The notes below the pieces were generated by a model. The model had not been told where the DNA came from. It did no database searches and saw nothing but the letters and a program-made list of their open reading frames with translations. From contig CAWFMA010000037.1 of assembly GCA_963816855.1 (NCBI GenBank), forward strand, positions 62,001-126,000: a stretch of 64,000 nucleotides of DNA, given 5' to 3'. Both the position numbers and the translations under genes were made by a program. Each line of letters starts with the position of its first letter. The first letter of the stretch is position 1. Origin of the DNA: DASTFP01 sp963816855 (GTDB lineage: Bacteria > Verrucomicrobiota > Verrucomicrobiia > Chthoniobacterales > Terrimicrobiaceae). Of this stretch, positions 44,240 through 52,745 are shown piece by piece.

Positions 44240-46738
44240 ATGCCAAAAGCCCTTGTCATCGCCGAGAAGCCGAGCGTCGCGGCCGACCTGGCCCGAGCTC
44301 TCGGAAAAATTCCGAAGAAGAACGACGCCTTCGAGAACGATGAATTCGTAATCACCTCAGCCATCGGCCACCTAGTCGAGCTCTGTCTGCCTGGCGAGAT
44401 GGATAAGAAGCGAGGCAAGTGGAGCTTTGCGAATCTGCCGATCATTCCCGAGCATTTCGACCTTAAGCCGATCGAAAAGACCCAGGCCCGTTTCAATCTC
44501 ATCAAGCGGCTACTGAAGCGCGCCGACGTCCACGAGGTCATCAATGGATGCGACGCCGGGCGCGAAGGTGAACTCATATTTCACTACCTCCTGAAGCTTA
44601 CCGGGAACAGCAAACCGACCCGCCGTCTCTGGCTGCAGAGCATGACCCCTGAAGCCATCCGCGACGGTTTCCACAAACTTCGTTCCGGAGCCGAGATGAC
44701 CCCCCTGGCTGACGCCGCCGTCTGCAGGAGCGAAAGCGATTGGCTGGTAGGCATCAATGGGACACGGGCGATGACCGCCTTCAATTCAAAGGGAGGTGGC
44801 TTTCAGCTCACCCCGGTGGGGCGCGTGCAAACGCCCACGCTGGCCATTCTCGCCGAGCGCGAAATCAACATCCGCGATTTTGAGCCGCGAACGTATTACG
44901 AAGTCTTTGGAGAGTTCGGAATATTAACAGCGGCCGCCTCGCTCGATCCGGTGAGGAGCTATCGTGGCCGCTGGTTCGACGAGAACTTTAGGAAAAATGG
45001 CGGCGAAGATTCGCGCCCCGAGCGCATTTGGGAAAGAGAAAAAGCCGAGGCGATCCTTGCGAATTGCAACGGAAAACAGGGCGTCATCGAGGAGGAGAAG
45101 AAACCATCCAGCCAGGTTTCTCCGCTTCTCTATGACCTCACCACGCTGCAGCGCGAGGCGAATTCACGCTTCTCGCTGAGCGCGCGGCGCACCCTCCAAA
45201 TCGTCCAGGCCCTCTACGAAAGACACAAGGTCCTGACCTATCCGCGGACCGACTCCCGCTACCTTCCAGAAGATTATCTTGGCAACGTCAAAGCCGCGTT
45301 CACCAAATTCGAGAACCCCGAGTTGCGCACGCATGCGCAGAAGGCCCTGGCCCAGGGATGGGTCAAACCGAACCGGCGCATTTTCAACGATGCCAAGGTG
45401 ACCGATCACCACGCGATCATCCCGACCGGAGTTTCGGCGAAGAATCTCGACGAGTTCGAGTTGAAGATCTTCGACATGGTCGCCCGGCGCTTTATCGCGG
45501 TCTTCTACCCGCCTGCGCAGTTCGAAACCACTACGCGCATCACCCGCGTGGAGGGCGAGGCGTTCAAGACCGAGGGAAAGGTCATCCTCGATCCCGGATG
45601 GATGGCGGTCTACGGCAAACAGGCCGCCGGCGAAGCGGAGCAAGCCCTCTGCCCGATATCCAAAGGCGAACTCGCCCGGACCAAGAGCATCGAAGTCTCG
45701 GAAAACCAGACCAAGCCGCCGGCTCGTTTTTCGGAAGCCACGCTGCTTTCCGCGATGGAAGGCGCTGGCAAACTTGTCGAAGATGAAGAACTCCGGGAGG
45801 CGATGAGCCAGCGCGGACTGGGAACGCCCGCCACCCGCGCACAGATCATCGAGGGTCTGATTCTGGATGGATACATCAACCGGCAGGGGCGCGACCTGAT
45901 CGTCACCCAAAAGGGGCTTTCGCTGGTCAGCCTTCTTCGGGGCATAGGAATCCAGGCGCTGACCTCGCCCGAATTGACGGGTGAGTGGGAGTTCAAGCTC
46001 AAACAAATGGAACACCGCGCCATGCCCCGCCTGGAGTTTATGCAAGGGATTCGCCGCTTTGCCGAAGACATCGTGGTCAAGGCAAAGAACTTCTCCGGGG
46101 ACAGCGTCGAAGGCCGTTTTGCGGATCTCGACGCCAAGTGCCCGAAATGCGGTGCCACCACCTTCAAGGAATCCTACAAGGCCTACGAATGCAAAAGCTG
46201 CGGCCTCATCATTTGGAAGAACATGGCCGGCCGGGAACTCGAACGCGAAGAGGTCAAAGCCTTGCTGGAAACCGGCGCGGTGGGACCGCTGGAAGGATTC
46301 CGAAGCAAGCTCGGGCGCCCATTTTCCGCGACAGTAAAGCTCGACGGAGATGCGAAACAGACCTTCGACTTCGGAGATTCTGCCGGCGGTGCGGAGCAGG
46401 AACTCGATTTTTCCTCCCTCCCAGCCATAGCTCCCTGCCCGGTGTGCAAATCCGGAACAATTCACGATACGGGAACCTCCTACCGTTGCAGCAATACCCG
46501 GCACTGCAAGTTCCGGATGGGCAAGACGATCTGCCAGCGTGAAGTTCCCCGTGAGCAGGTCGTCAAACTCATTGAAACGGGAAAGACCGATCTTCTCTCT
46601 CGCTTCGTTTCCAAAAAAGGGAAGCCATTTTCGGCCTTTCTCAGACTCGAAGGCGGCAAGGTGGGCTTTGAATTTGAGGATCGAAAGGCTGCGGGCAAAA
46701 AAAAGAAGCAGGTGCCGGCGGCCCAAGCCGCGGCTTAG
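44240..46738 (+). CDS. topB: Type IA DNA topoisomerase (topoisomerase III-like) with C-terminal zinc/repeat modules
   Basis: Single-strand-passing topoisomerase, 832 residues. TOPRIM start ALVIAEKPSVAADLARALG and INGCDAGREGELIFHY; catalytic Tyr about 334 in TYPRTDSRYLP; GVSAKNLDEFE and EGLILDGYINRQGRDL. The C-terminal third has zinc-finger modules CPKCGATTF...CKSCG and CPVCKSGTI...CSNTRHC around paired topo C-terminal repeats (LLETGAVGPLEGFRSKLGRP and LIETGKTDLLSRFVSKKGKP). A Lys-rich tail closes it. Directly follows dprA, so likely co-transcribed. Confidence 0.93.
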   Translation: MPKALVIAEKPSVAADLARALGKIPKKNDAFENDEFVITSAIGHLVELCLPGEMDKKRGKWSFANLPIIPEHFDLKPIEKTQARFNLIKRLLKRADVHEVINGCDAGREGELIFHYLLKLTGNSKPTRRLWLQSMTPEAIRDGFHKLRSGAEMTPLADAAVCRSESDWLVGINGTRAMTAFNSKGGGFQLTPVGRVQTPTLAILAEREINIRDFEPRTYYEVFGEFGILTAAASLDPVRSYRGRWFDENFRKNGGEDSRPERIWEREKAEAILANCNGKQGVIEEEKKPSSQVSPLLYDLTTLQREANSRFSLSARRTLQIVQALYERHKVLTYPRTDSRYLPEDYLGNVKAAFTKFENPELRTHAQKALAQGWVKPNRRIFNDAKVTDHHAIIPTGVSAKNLDEFELKIFDMVARRFIAVFYPPAQFETTTRITRVEGEAFKTEGKVILDPGWMAVYGKQAAGEAEQALCPISKGELARTKSIEVSENQTKPPARFSEATLLSAMEGAGKLVEDEELREAMSQRGLGTPATRAQIIEGLILDGYINRQGRDLIVTQKGLSLVSLLRGIGIQALTSPELTGEWEFKLKQMEHRAMPRLEFMQGIRRFAEDIVVKAKNFSGDSVEGRFADLDAKCPKCGATTFKESYKAYECKSCGLIIWKNMAGRELEREEVKALLETGAVGPLEGFRSKLGRPFSATVKLDGDAKQTFDFGDSAGGAEQELDFSSLPAIAPCPVCKSGTIHDTGTSYRCSNTRHCKFRMGKTICQREVPREQVVKLIETGKTDLLSRFVSKKGKPFSAFLRLEGGKVGFEFEDRKAAGKKKKQVPAAQAAA

Positions 46739-46795
46739 TCTTAGTTCTGCACCCTCAATTGTCCCGACGTCTTATAAAGGACTTCCGGGAATTTT

Positions 46796-46800
46796 CTTAG
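46796..46800. repeat. Target-site duplication CTTAG, left copy
   Basis: CTTAG abuts the left terminal repeat; the identical right copy is at 47137-47141. It marks the insertion as a transposition event. Confidence 0.75.
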
Positions 46801-47136
46801 AACCTGTGAAAAAATTAGAAAGCGCCGCACTAGAGCAAGAAAGGCCGTATGGCAAGGCGCACGCGAGGGCGTATCTCCGCAGCGGGCTGTAACCAAGCGG
46901 GCAACGCGGCCAGACGGCCTTTCTTGCTCTCTCGCCCATAGGGTTGCGTGTCTTTTTGGCTTGACCTGCGTTGCTCGGGCGGGACAGCCGAGCGAAGGGA
47001 GACAGCCTGCCGAAGGCAGCCCGCAGGGCGGTGCAAAGCATCGGCAACACCGCTGCGGGTATTGCCGCCGCCCTCACGCCTTGGCCAAGCCAAAAATCCA
47101 CCAGCAACGCAGCACTTTGTAATTTTTTCACAGGTT
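46801..47136. mobile_element. MITE-like element with terminal inverted repeats
   Basis: 336 bp with no gene. The left end AACCTGTGAAAAAATTA is repeated in exact inverse at the right end, and the match continues imperfectly for about 14 bp more. CTTAG directly flanks both sides (46796-46800 and 47137-47141), a perfect 5-bp target duplication. A second, internal pair (AGAGCAAGAAAGGCCGT near 46832 and its inverse near 46914) would form a hairpin. This is what a miniature transposable element moved by a transposase elsewhere looks like. It lies between the convergent topB and argG. Confidence 0.85.
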
Positions 47137-47141
47137 CTTAG
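47137..47141. repeat. Target-site duplication CTTAG, right copy
   Basis: CTTAG follows the right terminal repeat, matching 46796-46800. Confidence 0.75.
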
Positions 47142-47182
47142 AGGACAAGCGACCGGAGTGGTTTCGCCAGTCCTTTCCCCGG

Positions 47183-48472
47183 TCACGGGCAGGCTCGCTT
47201 TAACTGCTGGGAGACCTCCGCTGCGACCTTCAGCCGCAGTCCATTGAGGCGAATAAAGCCCGTTGCGTCTCCCTGATCATAGGCCTTGGTTGGGTCGGCC
47301 TCCATCGTGGCGATTTGCGGCTTGTAAAGGCTGACTGGACTTTTTCGGCCCGCTGGAATGATGTTGCCCTTGTACAGCTTAACGCGAACCGTTCCCGTGA
47401 CGTTCTTTTGCGATTCGTTCACAAGCGCTTGCAGTGCTTCCCGCTCCGGAGCAAACCAAAAGCCGTTGTAAACAAGTTCGCTATATTTCGGCACGAGCGA
47501 ATCGCGGAGGTGCATGACTTCGCGATCCATCGTCAGCGACTCCATCTGCCGGTGCGCGAAATGCAGAATGGCACCCCCCGGTGTTTCGTAGACGCCACGG
47601 CTCTTCATTCCAACGAATCTATTCTCGACCATGTCAACGCGGCCGATCCCATTGCGTCCCCCGAGCCTGTTCAGGACGCGCATGACCCAAACGGGGCTCA
47701 ACCGCTCTCCGCCGGTTTCCTGGTGGCCCACCTGTCCGAGAATCTCCGAAAGTTCCGGATGGGCCAGACCTACGCAGTTCCCGGCCTCAAAGAACAGCTC
47801 CAGGTATTCGGGCTGACCCGGCGCCTCCTCCGGCGAGACGCTTAGCTTGTACATGTCCTTGTGCTCGGGTGCGGAGGAATCGAACCAAGGATCCTCGAGG
47901 ATGCCGCTCTCAAAGCTAATATGAAGGAGATTGCGGTCCATGGAATACGGTTTCTTCGCCGAGGCTTGAACGGGAATCTTCTTCGCTGCGCAATAGGCGA
48001 TCATTTCCGCCCTGCCGGGAAACTCTGCCCGGAATCGCTCGTCCCTCCAAGGAGCGATCACCTCCAGCCGAGGCGCGAGCGCCGCGGTCGTCAACTCAAA
48101 GCGGACCTGATCATTTCCCTTGCCGGTCGCCCCATGGGCCACGGCCTCCGCTCCCTCGGTCTTCGCGATTTCCACTATGCGCTTGGCGATGAGGGGACGC
48201 GCGATGCTCGTCCCCAAATAGTATTGTCCTTCATAAATCGCGGCGGCTTGGATCATCGGAAAAATGAAATCCCTGGCAAACTCTTCGCAGAGATCCTCCA
48301 CATAACACTTGCTGGCCCCGGTTTTCAGTGCCTTTTCTTCGAGCCCTTCCAACTCCTCCTCTTGACCAATGTCTGCGCAAAACGCCACCACCTCGGCCGA
48401 ATACGTCTCCTGGAGCCAGTTAAGAATCACGGAGGTGTCAAGCCCGCCGGAATAAGCGACGACGATTTTCAT
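47183..48472 (-). CDS. argG: Argininosuccinate synthase
   Basis: Condenses citrulline and aspartate with ATP in arginine synthesis. Start at the Met of MKIVVAYSGGLDTSVILNWL; an in-frame TTG 13 codons earlier is unlikely. PP-loop AYSGGLDTS, HGATGKGNDQVRFE, KPYSMDRNLLHISFESGILE and YETPGGAILHFAHRQMESLT are family blocks. About 429 residues, the longer bacterial form. A MITE sits 46 bp beyond its 3' end. Confidence 0.96.
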   Translation of the reverse strand: MKIVVAYSGGLDTSVILNWLQETYSAEVVAFCADIGQEEELEGLEEKALKTGASKCYVEDLCEEFARDFIFPMIQAAAIYEGQYYLGTSIARPLIAKRIVEIAKTEGAEAVAHGATGKGNDQVRFELTTAALAPRLEVIAPWRDERFRAEFPGRAEMIAYCAAKKIPVQASAKKPYSMDRNLLHISFESGILEDPWFDSSAPEHKDMYKLSVSPEEAPGQPEYLELFFEAGNCVGLAHPELSEILGQVGHQETGGERLSPVWVMRVLNRLGGRNGIGRVDMVENRFVGMKSRGVYETPGGAILHFAHRQMESLTMDREVMHLRDSLVPKYSELVYNGFWFAPEREALQALVNESQKNVTGTVRVKLYKGNIIPAGRKSPVSLYKPQIATMEADPTKAYDQGDATGFIRLNGLRLKVAAEVSQQLKRACP

Positions 48473-48525
48473 AGAGTCCCGCAGTTTCCGCAAAGCAAAC
48501 CGGCGAGGCAAAGAATTTCCACCGA

Positions 48526-49314
48526 GTGTTGTTTCCAGCGGCAGGCCTGCTTTGCTCTATTCGTTTGAGGACGTACGATCTTTCCCCGCTCGAGTGGGCC
48601 CTTTCGGTCTTCGCGGCAATTTCGATTGGGATGGCCAAAGCCGGCTTTGGTGGACTGGGAATGCTGGCCATTCTCATCATGGCACGCGTTCTCCCGCCGA
48701 GAGAGTCCACCGGCGCCATTCTCCCCATGCTCATTCTCGCTGACATCTTTGCCGTTCACGCCTATCGCGCGCACGCCAAGGGGATTCTCGTGTTGAAGAT
48801 GATTCCTCCCGCTCTCGTCGGAATCATTTGCGGCTGGTTGCTGATGCCCCATATCCCGACCCAGGCATTCGGCAGGTTCATTGGCTGGCTCACGCTCGCG
48901 CTGGTCCTGCTGGTCCTGGCGCAGAAGTTCGCTCCCCGGTGGACGAATTTTGCCGTCGAGCATCCTGGGATTGCGTGGCCTTTCGGATGGCTCGCCGGTT
49001 CCACGACGATGCTCGCCAACGCTGCCGGGCCGGTAATGACCGTCTATCTCCTTGCCTGCCGCCTCCCGAAATTCGAGTTCGTCGGCACGGCGGCATGGTT
49101 CTTCTTCGTTATTAATCTTCTCAAAGTGCCTTTCAGCGCTTCACTGGGGCTTATCAACGGCGCGAGCCTTGCTCTGAACCTTCTGCTGGCGCCAGGCGTG
49201 GTCGCGGGGATATTTGCCGGCCGCTGGCTGCTCGGCAAAATCAACCAGGCCGTTTTCGAATGGCTGATGATCATTTTTTCGCTGTTGGGAGCGCTGCGCC
49301 TGGTCTTCGCCTGA
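48526..49314 (+). CDS. TauE/SafE-family membrane permease
   Basis: 262 residues, about eight membrane helices. The fold's two repeats open with ISIGMAKAGFGGLGMLAILI and GSTTMLANAAGPVMTVYLLA. Members export sulfite, sulfoacetate or other organic anions. Divergent from argG by about 50 bp. A link to the distant sulfur locus is possible but not shown. Confidence 0.88.
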   Translation: MLFPAAGLLCSIRLRTYDLSPLEWALSVFAAISIGMAKAGFGGLGMLAILIMARVLPPRESTGAILPMLILADIFAVHAYRAHAKGILVLKMIPPALVGIICGWLLMPHIPTQAFGRFIGWLTLALVLLVLAQKFAPRWTNFAVEHPGIAWPFGWLAGSTTMLANAAGPVMTVYLLACRLPKFEFVGTAAWFFFVINLLKVPFSASLGLINGASLALNLLLAPGVVAGIFAGRWLLGKINQAVFEWLMIIFSLLGALRLVFA

Positions 49315-49336
49315 ATTTCCCAACTGCCCCTGATCT

Positions 49337-50758
49337 CTAACCAGGCGCGGAAACCGCGCCCGGTGGCGCGCCAAGCCCCTCCACAACCACCCGATCTCCT
49401 TCCACCAGGACGACACGCACCTTTGCGCCCCGCTCCAGGAATTCGCCGTCGGTCACAACATCAACCAATGCCGCGCCGAACTCCGCCTTGCCCGCCGGCC
49501 GCAATATGGTCCGCGCCACCCCCTCCTCGCCCACTCCGATCCGAGGCTCAAAGAATGCCGGTGTGGTCTTCTCCATGGAGGGCCCTGACGGAGTTTGCGT
49601 CGACAGAACCAGCCGGTTGAAAAACGGCAGGCTTGGCAGAAACCGCGCAATGAGCGAAACCGCAATCACAAAGAAGACGAACGCGATGCCGAGGTTCAAA
49701 AGCGGCCGAAACAAGAGATCCAGCGAAAAGTCAAACGGCTGGCTCGGATAGTAGTCGACCATGGCGAAGAGTAGCGCCCCGGTCATCAGAGCCGTTCCGA
49801 GCAACGCCAAAACGGCGACCCCGGGAAAAAAGAGAAGCTCGGCCAGCACCAGCAGGAGGCCCAGAATAAAGACCGCGATGACCTCGAACCCGGTCAACCC
49901 CGCGATATAGTGCCCCGCGAAGAACAGCAGAAAGCAAATCCCCGAAAGGATGCCGGCAATTCCAAGCCCGGGCGACTTGAATTCCAGATAGGCGCCGATC
50001 ATTCCTCCGAGCAGGAACAGGGGGGCAAGGATGGTGATCCATTGCGCGATGCGTTCAAAACCGCTCGGCTGAATTCGAACGATGTCTTTCACCCGCAAAC
50101 CAGCTTTTTCGCAAAGATCGTTGAGGTTCGAAGCGATGCCCTGCGCCAAGAGGGGATGGCCGTCATAGATTTTGACAGCTTCCTGCGCGCTCAGGGTGAG
50201 CAAGCTGCCTTTAGGATTGATGACCTTGTCGCCGATTTTGACCTCTTTTTCCTTGTTAATGAACGCTTCCGCCAACTCCGGGTTGTATCCGTTTTTTTCA
50301 GCGGCGCTCCGAAAGTAGCCTGAAAAGTAGGACACCACCTTCGCGTTCATGCTCTCCTGCAAGTCTTCCCCCCCGCTGCTGACGGGCGCCGCAGCACCGA
50401 TGGCGCTTACCGGAGCCATGTAAATTCGCTTGGTCGAGAGCGCGATCAGGGCTCCCGCGGACCCGGCGTTTGTGTTGACATAAGTCACCGTCGGAATCGT
50501 GGATTTCATCAGGGCTCCGAGCATCTCGACCGCGGCCTTGAGACTCCCGCCGTAGGTATCCATATCGAGGATCAACGCGGCCGCGCCGGCCGCCTCGCCT
50601 TTCTTCAAAATACGGCGAAGAAAATAAAACTGAGCCTCGGTGACTTCTCCGTTTAGCGGAATCACGAGCACCGACCCTTGGCGAATATCCTCCTCCTTGC
50701 CGCGCGCGAAGACCAGCGTCGAGGCCAGTAAGATGAGCGCCAGAAGAATTCGTCCCAC
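49337..50758 (-). CDS. NfeD-family membrane-bound serine protease (ClpP class)
   Basis: 473 residues. Signal peptide (MGRILLALILLASTLVFA), an extracytoplasmic ClpP-like protease domain (VIPLNGEVTEAQFYFLRRIL, ILDMDTYGGSLKAAVEM, catalytic Ser in NTNAGSAGALIALS), four or five membrane helices (about 235-385) and a C-terminal NfeD OB-fold (GVARTILRPAGKAEFGAALV). Such proteins often work with stomatin-like partners; none is adjacent. Confidence 0.9.
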   Translation of the reverse strand: MGRILLALILLASTLVFARGKEEDIRQGSVLVIPLNGEVTEAQFYFLRRILKKGEAAGAAALILDMDTYGGSLKAAVEMLGALMKSTIPTVTYVNTNAGSAGALIALSTKRIYMAPVSAIGAAAPVSSGGEDLQESMNAKVVSYFSGYFRSAAEKNGYNPELAEAFINKEKEVKIGDKVINPKGSLLTLSAQEAVKIYDGHPLLAQGIASNLNDLCEKAGLRVKDIVRIQPSGFERIAQWITILAPLFLLGGMIGAYLEFKSPGLGIAGILSGICFLLFFAGHYIAGLTGFEVIAVFILGLLLVLAELLFFPGVAVLALLGTALMTGALLFAMVDYYPSQPFDFSLDLLFRPLLNLGIAFVFFVIAVSLIARFLPSLPFFNRLVLSTQTPSGPSMEKTTPAFFEPRIGVGEEGVARTILRPAGKAEFGAALVDVVTDGEFLERGAKVRVVLVEGDRVVVEGLGAPPGAVSAPG

Positions 50759-50799
50759 AATTCGAATCTCCCTCGCGGTAAATTGACCCGCAAGGTAAT

Positions 50800-52716
50800 T
50801 TGAAACTCGTGTCCCGCATCTCCGAGGAAACCATCCAACGCGTCGCCGAGGCCAGCGATATCGTGGAGATCATCGGCTCTTATTTTCCGCTCAAGCGTGC
50901 CGGAACAAGCTGGCGCGCGCTCTGCCCGTTTCATCGGGAAAAGACGCCCTCTTTTCATGTCAATGCGCAGCGTCAATCGTATCACTGCTTTGGTTGCGGC
51001 GCGGGCGGGACGATTTTTCGCTTCATCATGGAATACGAGCACGTGGACTTTCCGTCCGCGGTCCGCCGGCTCGCCCAGCGCGCCGGAATTCCAATCCTCG
51101 AAGAGGCTGGAGGCGCCGGGGACGATCGGCGGCATTCGATGCGCAAGAGGTTGCTTGCCCTGCACGCCGAGGTGGCCGCGTGGTTCCACCAGAGCCTGCT
51201 GACGATGCCCGCCGCCAAAGTCGCCCGCGACTACCTGAAATCGCGGGCGATCTCCGCAGAAGTCGCCAAGTCCTGGCAGCTTGGATACGCGCCGGATTCC
51301 CGGGAATCGCTCGGAAATTTTCTCCGCGAAAAGCGCTTTTCCAATGAGGAAATCGCGGCCAGCGGGTTCTCTGGCAACAGAAACATCGAGGACGAGCCCG
51401 ACGCCAAAGAGCGCGACTTTGCGTTCTACAACCGGTTTCAGGGACGCCTCATCTTTCCGATTCGCAACGACTACGGGGAAGTCATCGGATTTAGCGGCCG
51501 GGTCCTCCATTCAAGCGCCAAGGCGGCCAAATATCTGAATTCGCCTGAAACGCTTCTCTTCACTAAGGGCCGCATCCTCTACGGGCTGGACAAATCGAAG
51601 CGCGCCCTCATCGAAGCCAACGCCGCCATTGTCTGCGAAGGCCAGCTCGACCTGATCACCGCTTTTGAAGCAGGTGTGCGGAACGTTGTGGCTCCGCAAG
51701 GCACGGCATTTACGAGCGATCAAGCGCGACTGCTGCGCCGGTTCGTCGAAGTGGTGATTCTTTGCTTCGATTCAGATCGGGCCGGACTGGAGGCGATCGG
51801 GCGATCGCTGCCGGCACTCCTCGAATGCGGCCTGGAAGTCCGGATTGCATCGCTTCCCGAGGGAGAGGATCCTGATTCTCTCATCCGGGCGAAAGGAGTG
51901 GGCCGGTTTCGTGAGCAGGTCGAGAGCGCTCCCGGTTTTTTCGACCACGCGCTTGAACGGCTTGCGCAAAACGGAGCGCTCCAAAGCCCGGCGGAGAAAA
52001 CGTCCGCCGCTCGCCGGTTGGGGCCGCTGGTGGCCTCAATCAGCGACCCGGTGTTGCGCGAAGCCACGGCCCGCCGAATCAGCACGCGTCTCTCGATTTC
52101 CGAAACTGCCTTCGCCTCGCATATCAAACGCCCCGACCCGGCGCCCGTTGCAGAGAGGGAGACCGCCGATTCGTCGAGCGCCGCTCCATTGCGGCTCACT
52201 GAGGGAGTTCGTCAGCTCTGCCGCCTCGGGCTTCTTCACGCCGAATCCCGCGCCTGGCTCAGATCGCAACCAGCGCTGCCCCGCGAGGCCACGGGTGAAG
52301 GCGCAGAGCTGCTCGAAAAGATCCTCGGAAGTTCGCTGCCCTTGGAGAACCCGGCGGCCCGCGCGGCATTTGCGTCGCAATTGACCGCGCGGGAGGAAAC
52401 GACGATCAACAGGTTGGATCTCGATCGCATACCCAACGACCCGCTTCAGCTTTCCAAAGACGCCTGGAGCGGCTTGTCCGCTCAACACCTCCAGGAGCAA
52501 AGCAAGCAGGCAAAATCTCTTTTCGAAGATCGAAATCAGCCGTATCAGCAACAAAGGGATATCCATTTGAACATCCTAGAAAAGAAGCTGGAAACGACCA
52601 GGTCCCGGCTAAAGGATACCACGCTCGAAATCAACGACCGCAAAGGCCTCGAAGAGGTCGCTGAGAACCTCGCCAAACAAATTCTTGACCTGCGAAGCCA
52701 CCTGCACGACTTTTAG
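50800..52716 (+). CDS. dnaG: DNA primase
   Basis: Makes RNA primers for replication. Starts with TTG (MKLVSRISEETIQRVAEASD) or the GTG three codons later, which would give the more usual short N-terminus; AAGG lies four bases before the TTG. Zinc site Cys42, His45, Cys63, Cys66 in ALCPFHREKTP and YHCFGCGAGG. TOPRIM core AIVCEGQLDLITAFEAGVRN and EVVILCFDSDRAGLEA. 638 residues; the C-terminal part (from about 440) is divergent and ends in a coiled coil. Precedes rpoD by 29 bp, the conserved dnaG-rpoD arrangement. Confidence 0.95.
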   Translation: MKLVSRISEETIQRVAEASDIVEIIGSYFPLKRAGTSWRALCPFHREKTPSFHVNAQRQSYHCFGCGAGGTIFRFIMEYEHVDFPSAVRRLAQRAGIPILEEAGGAGDDRRHSMRKRLLALHAEVAAWFHQSLLTMPAAKVARDYLKSRAISAEVAKSWQLGYAPDSRESLGNFLREKRFSNEEIAASGFSGNRNIEDEPDAKERDFAFYNRFQGRLIFPIRNDYGEVIGFSGRVLHSSAKAAKYLNSPETLLFTKGRILYGLDKSKRALIEANAAIVCEGQLDLITAFEAGVRNVVAPQGTAFTSDQARLLRRFVEVVILCFDSDRAGLEAIGRSLPALLECGLEVRIASLPEGEDPDSLIRAKGVGRFREQVESAPGFFDHALERLAQNGALQSPAEKTSAARRLGPLVASISDPVLREATARRISTRLSISETAFASHIKRPDPAPVAERETADSSSAAPLRLTEGVRQLCRLGLLHAESRAWLRSQPALPREATGEGAELLEKILGSSLPLENPAARAAFASQLTAREETTINRLDLDRIPNDPLQLSKDAWSGLSAQHLQEQSKQAKSLFEDRNQPYQQQRDIHLNILEKKLETTRSRLKDTTLEINDRKGLEEVAENLAKQILDLRSHLHDF

Positions 52717-52745
52717 CGGCTCTTCTCGAAGCATTTCAAGCTGCG

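Noticed and set aside
45164..46726. 520-codon frame antisense to topB
   Set aside because: Shadow in GC-rich DNA; topB frame carries all catalytic motifs.
46739..47182. Plus and minus frames of 90-119 codons in the MITE
   Set aside because: They run through the terminal repeats and have no domain; the element is non-coding.
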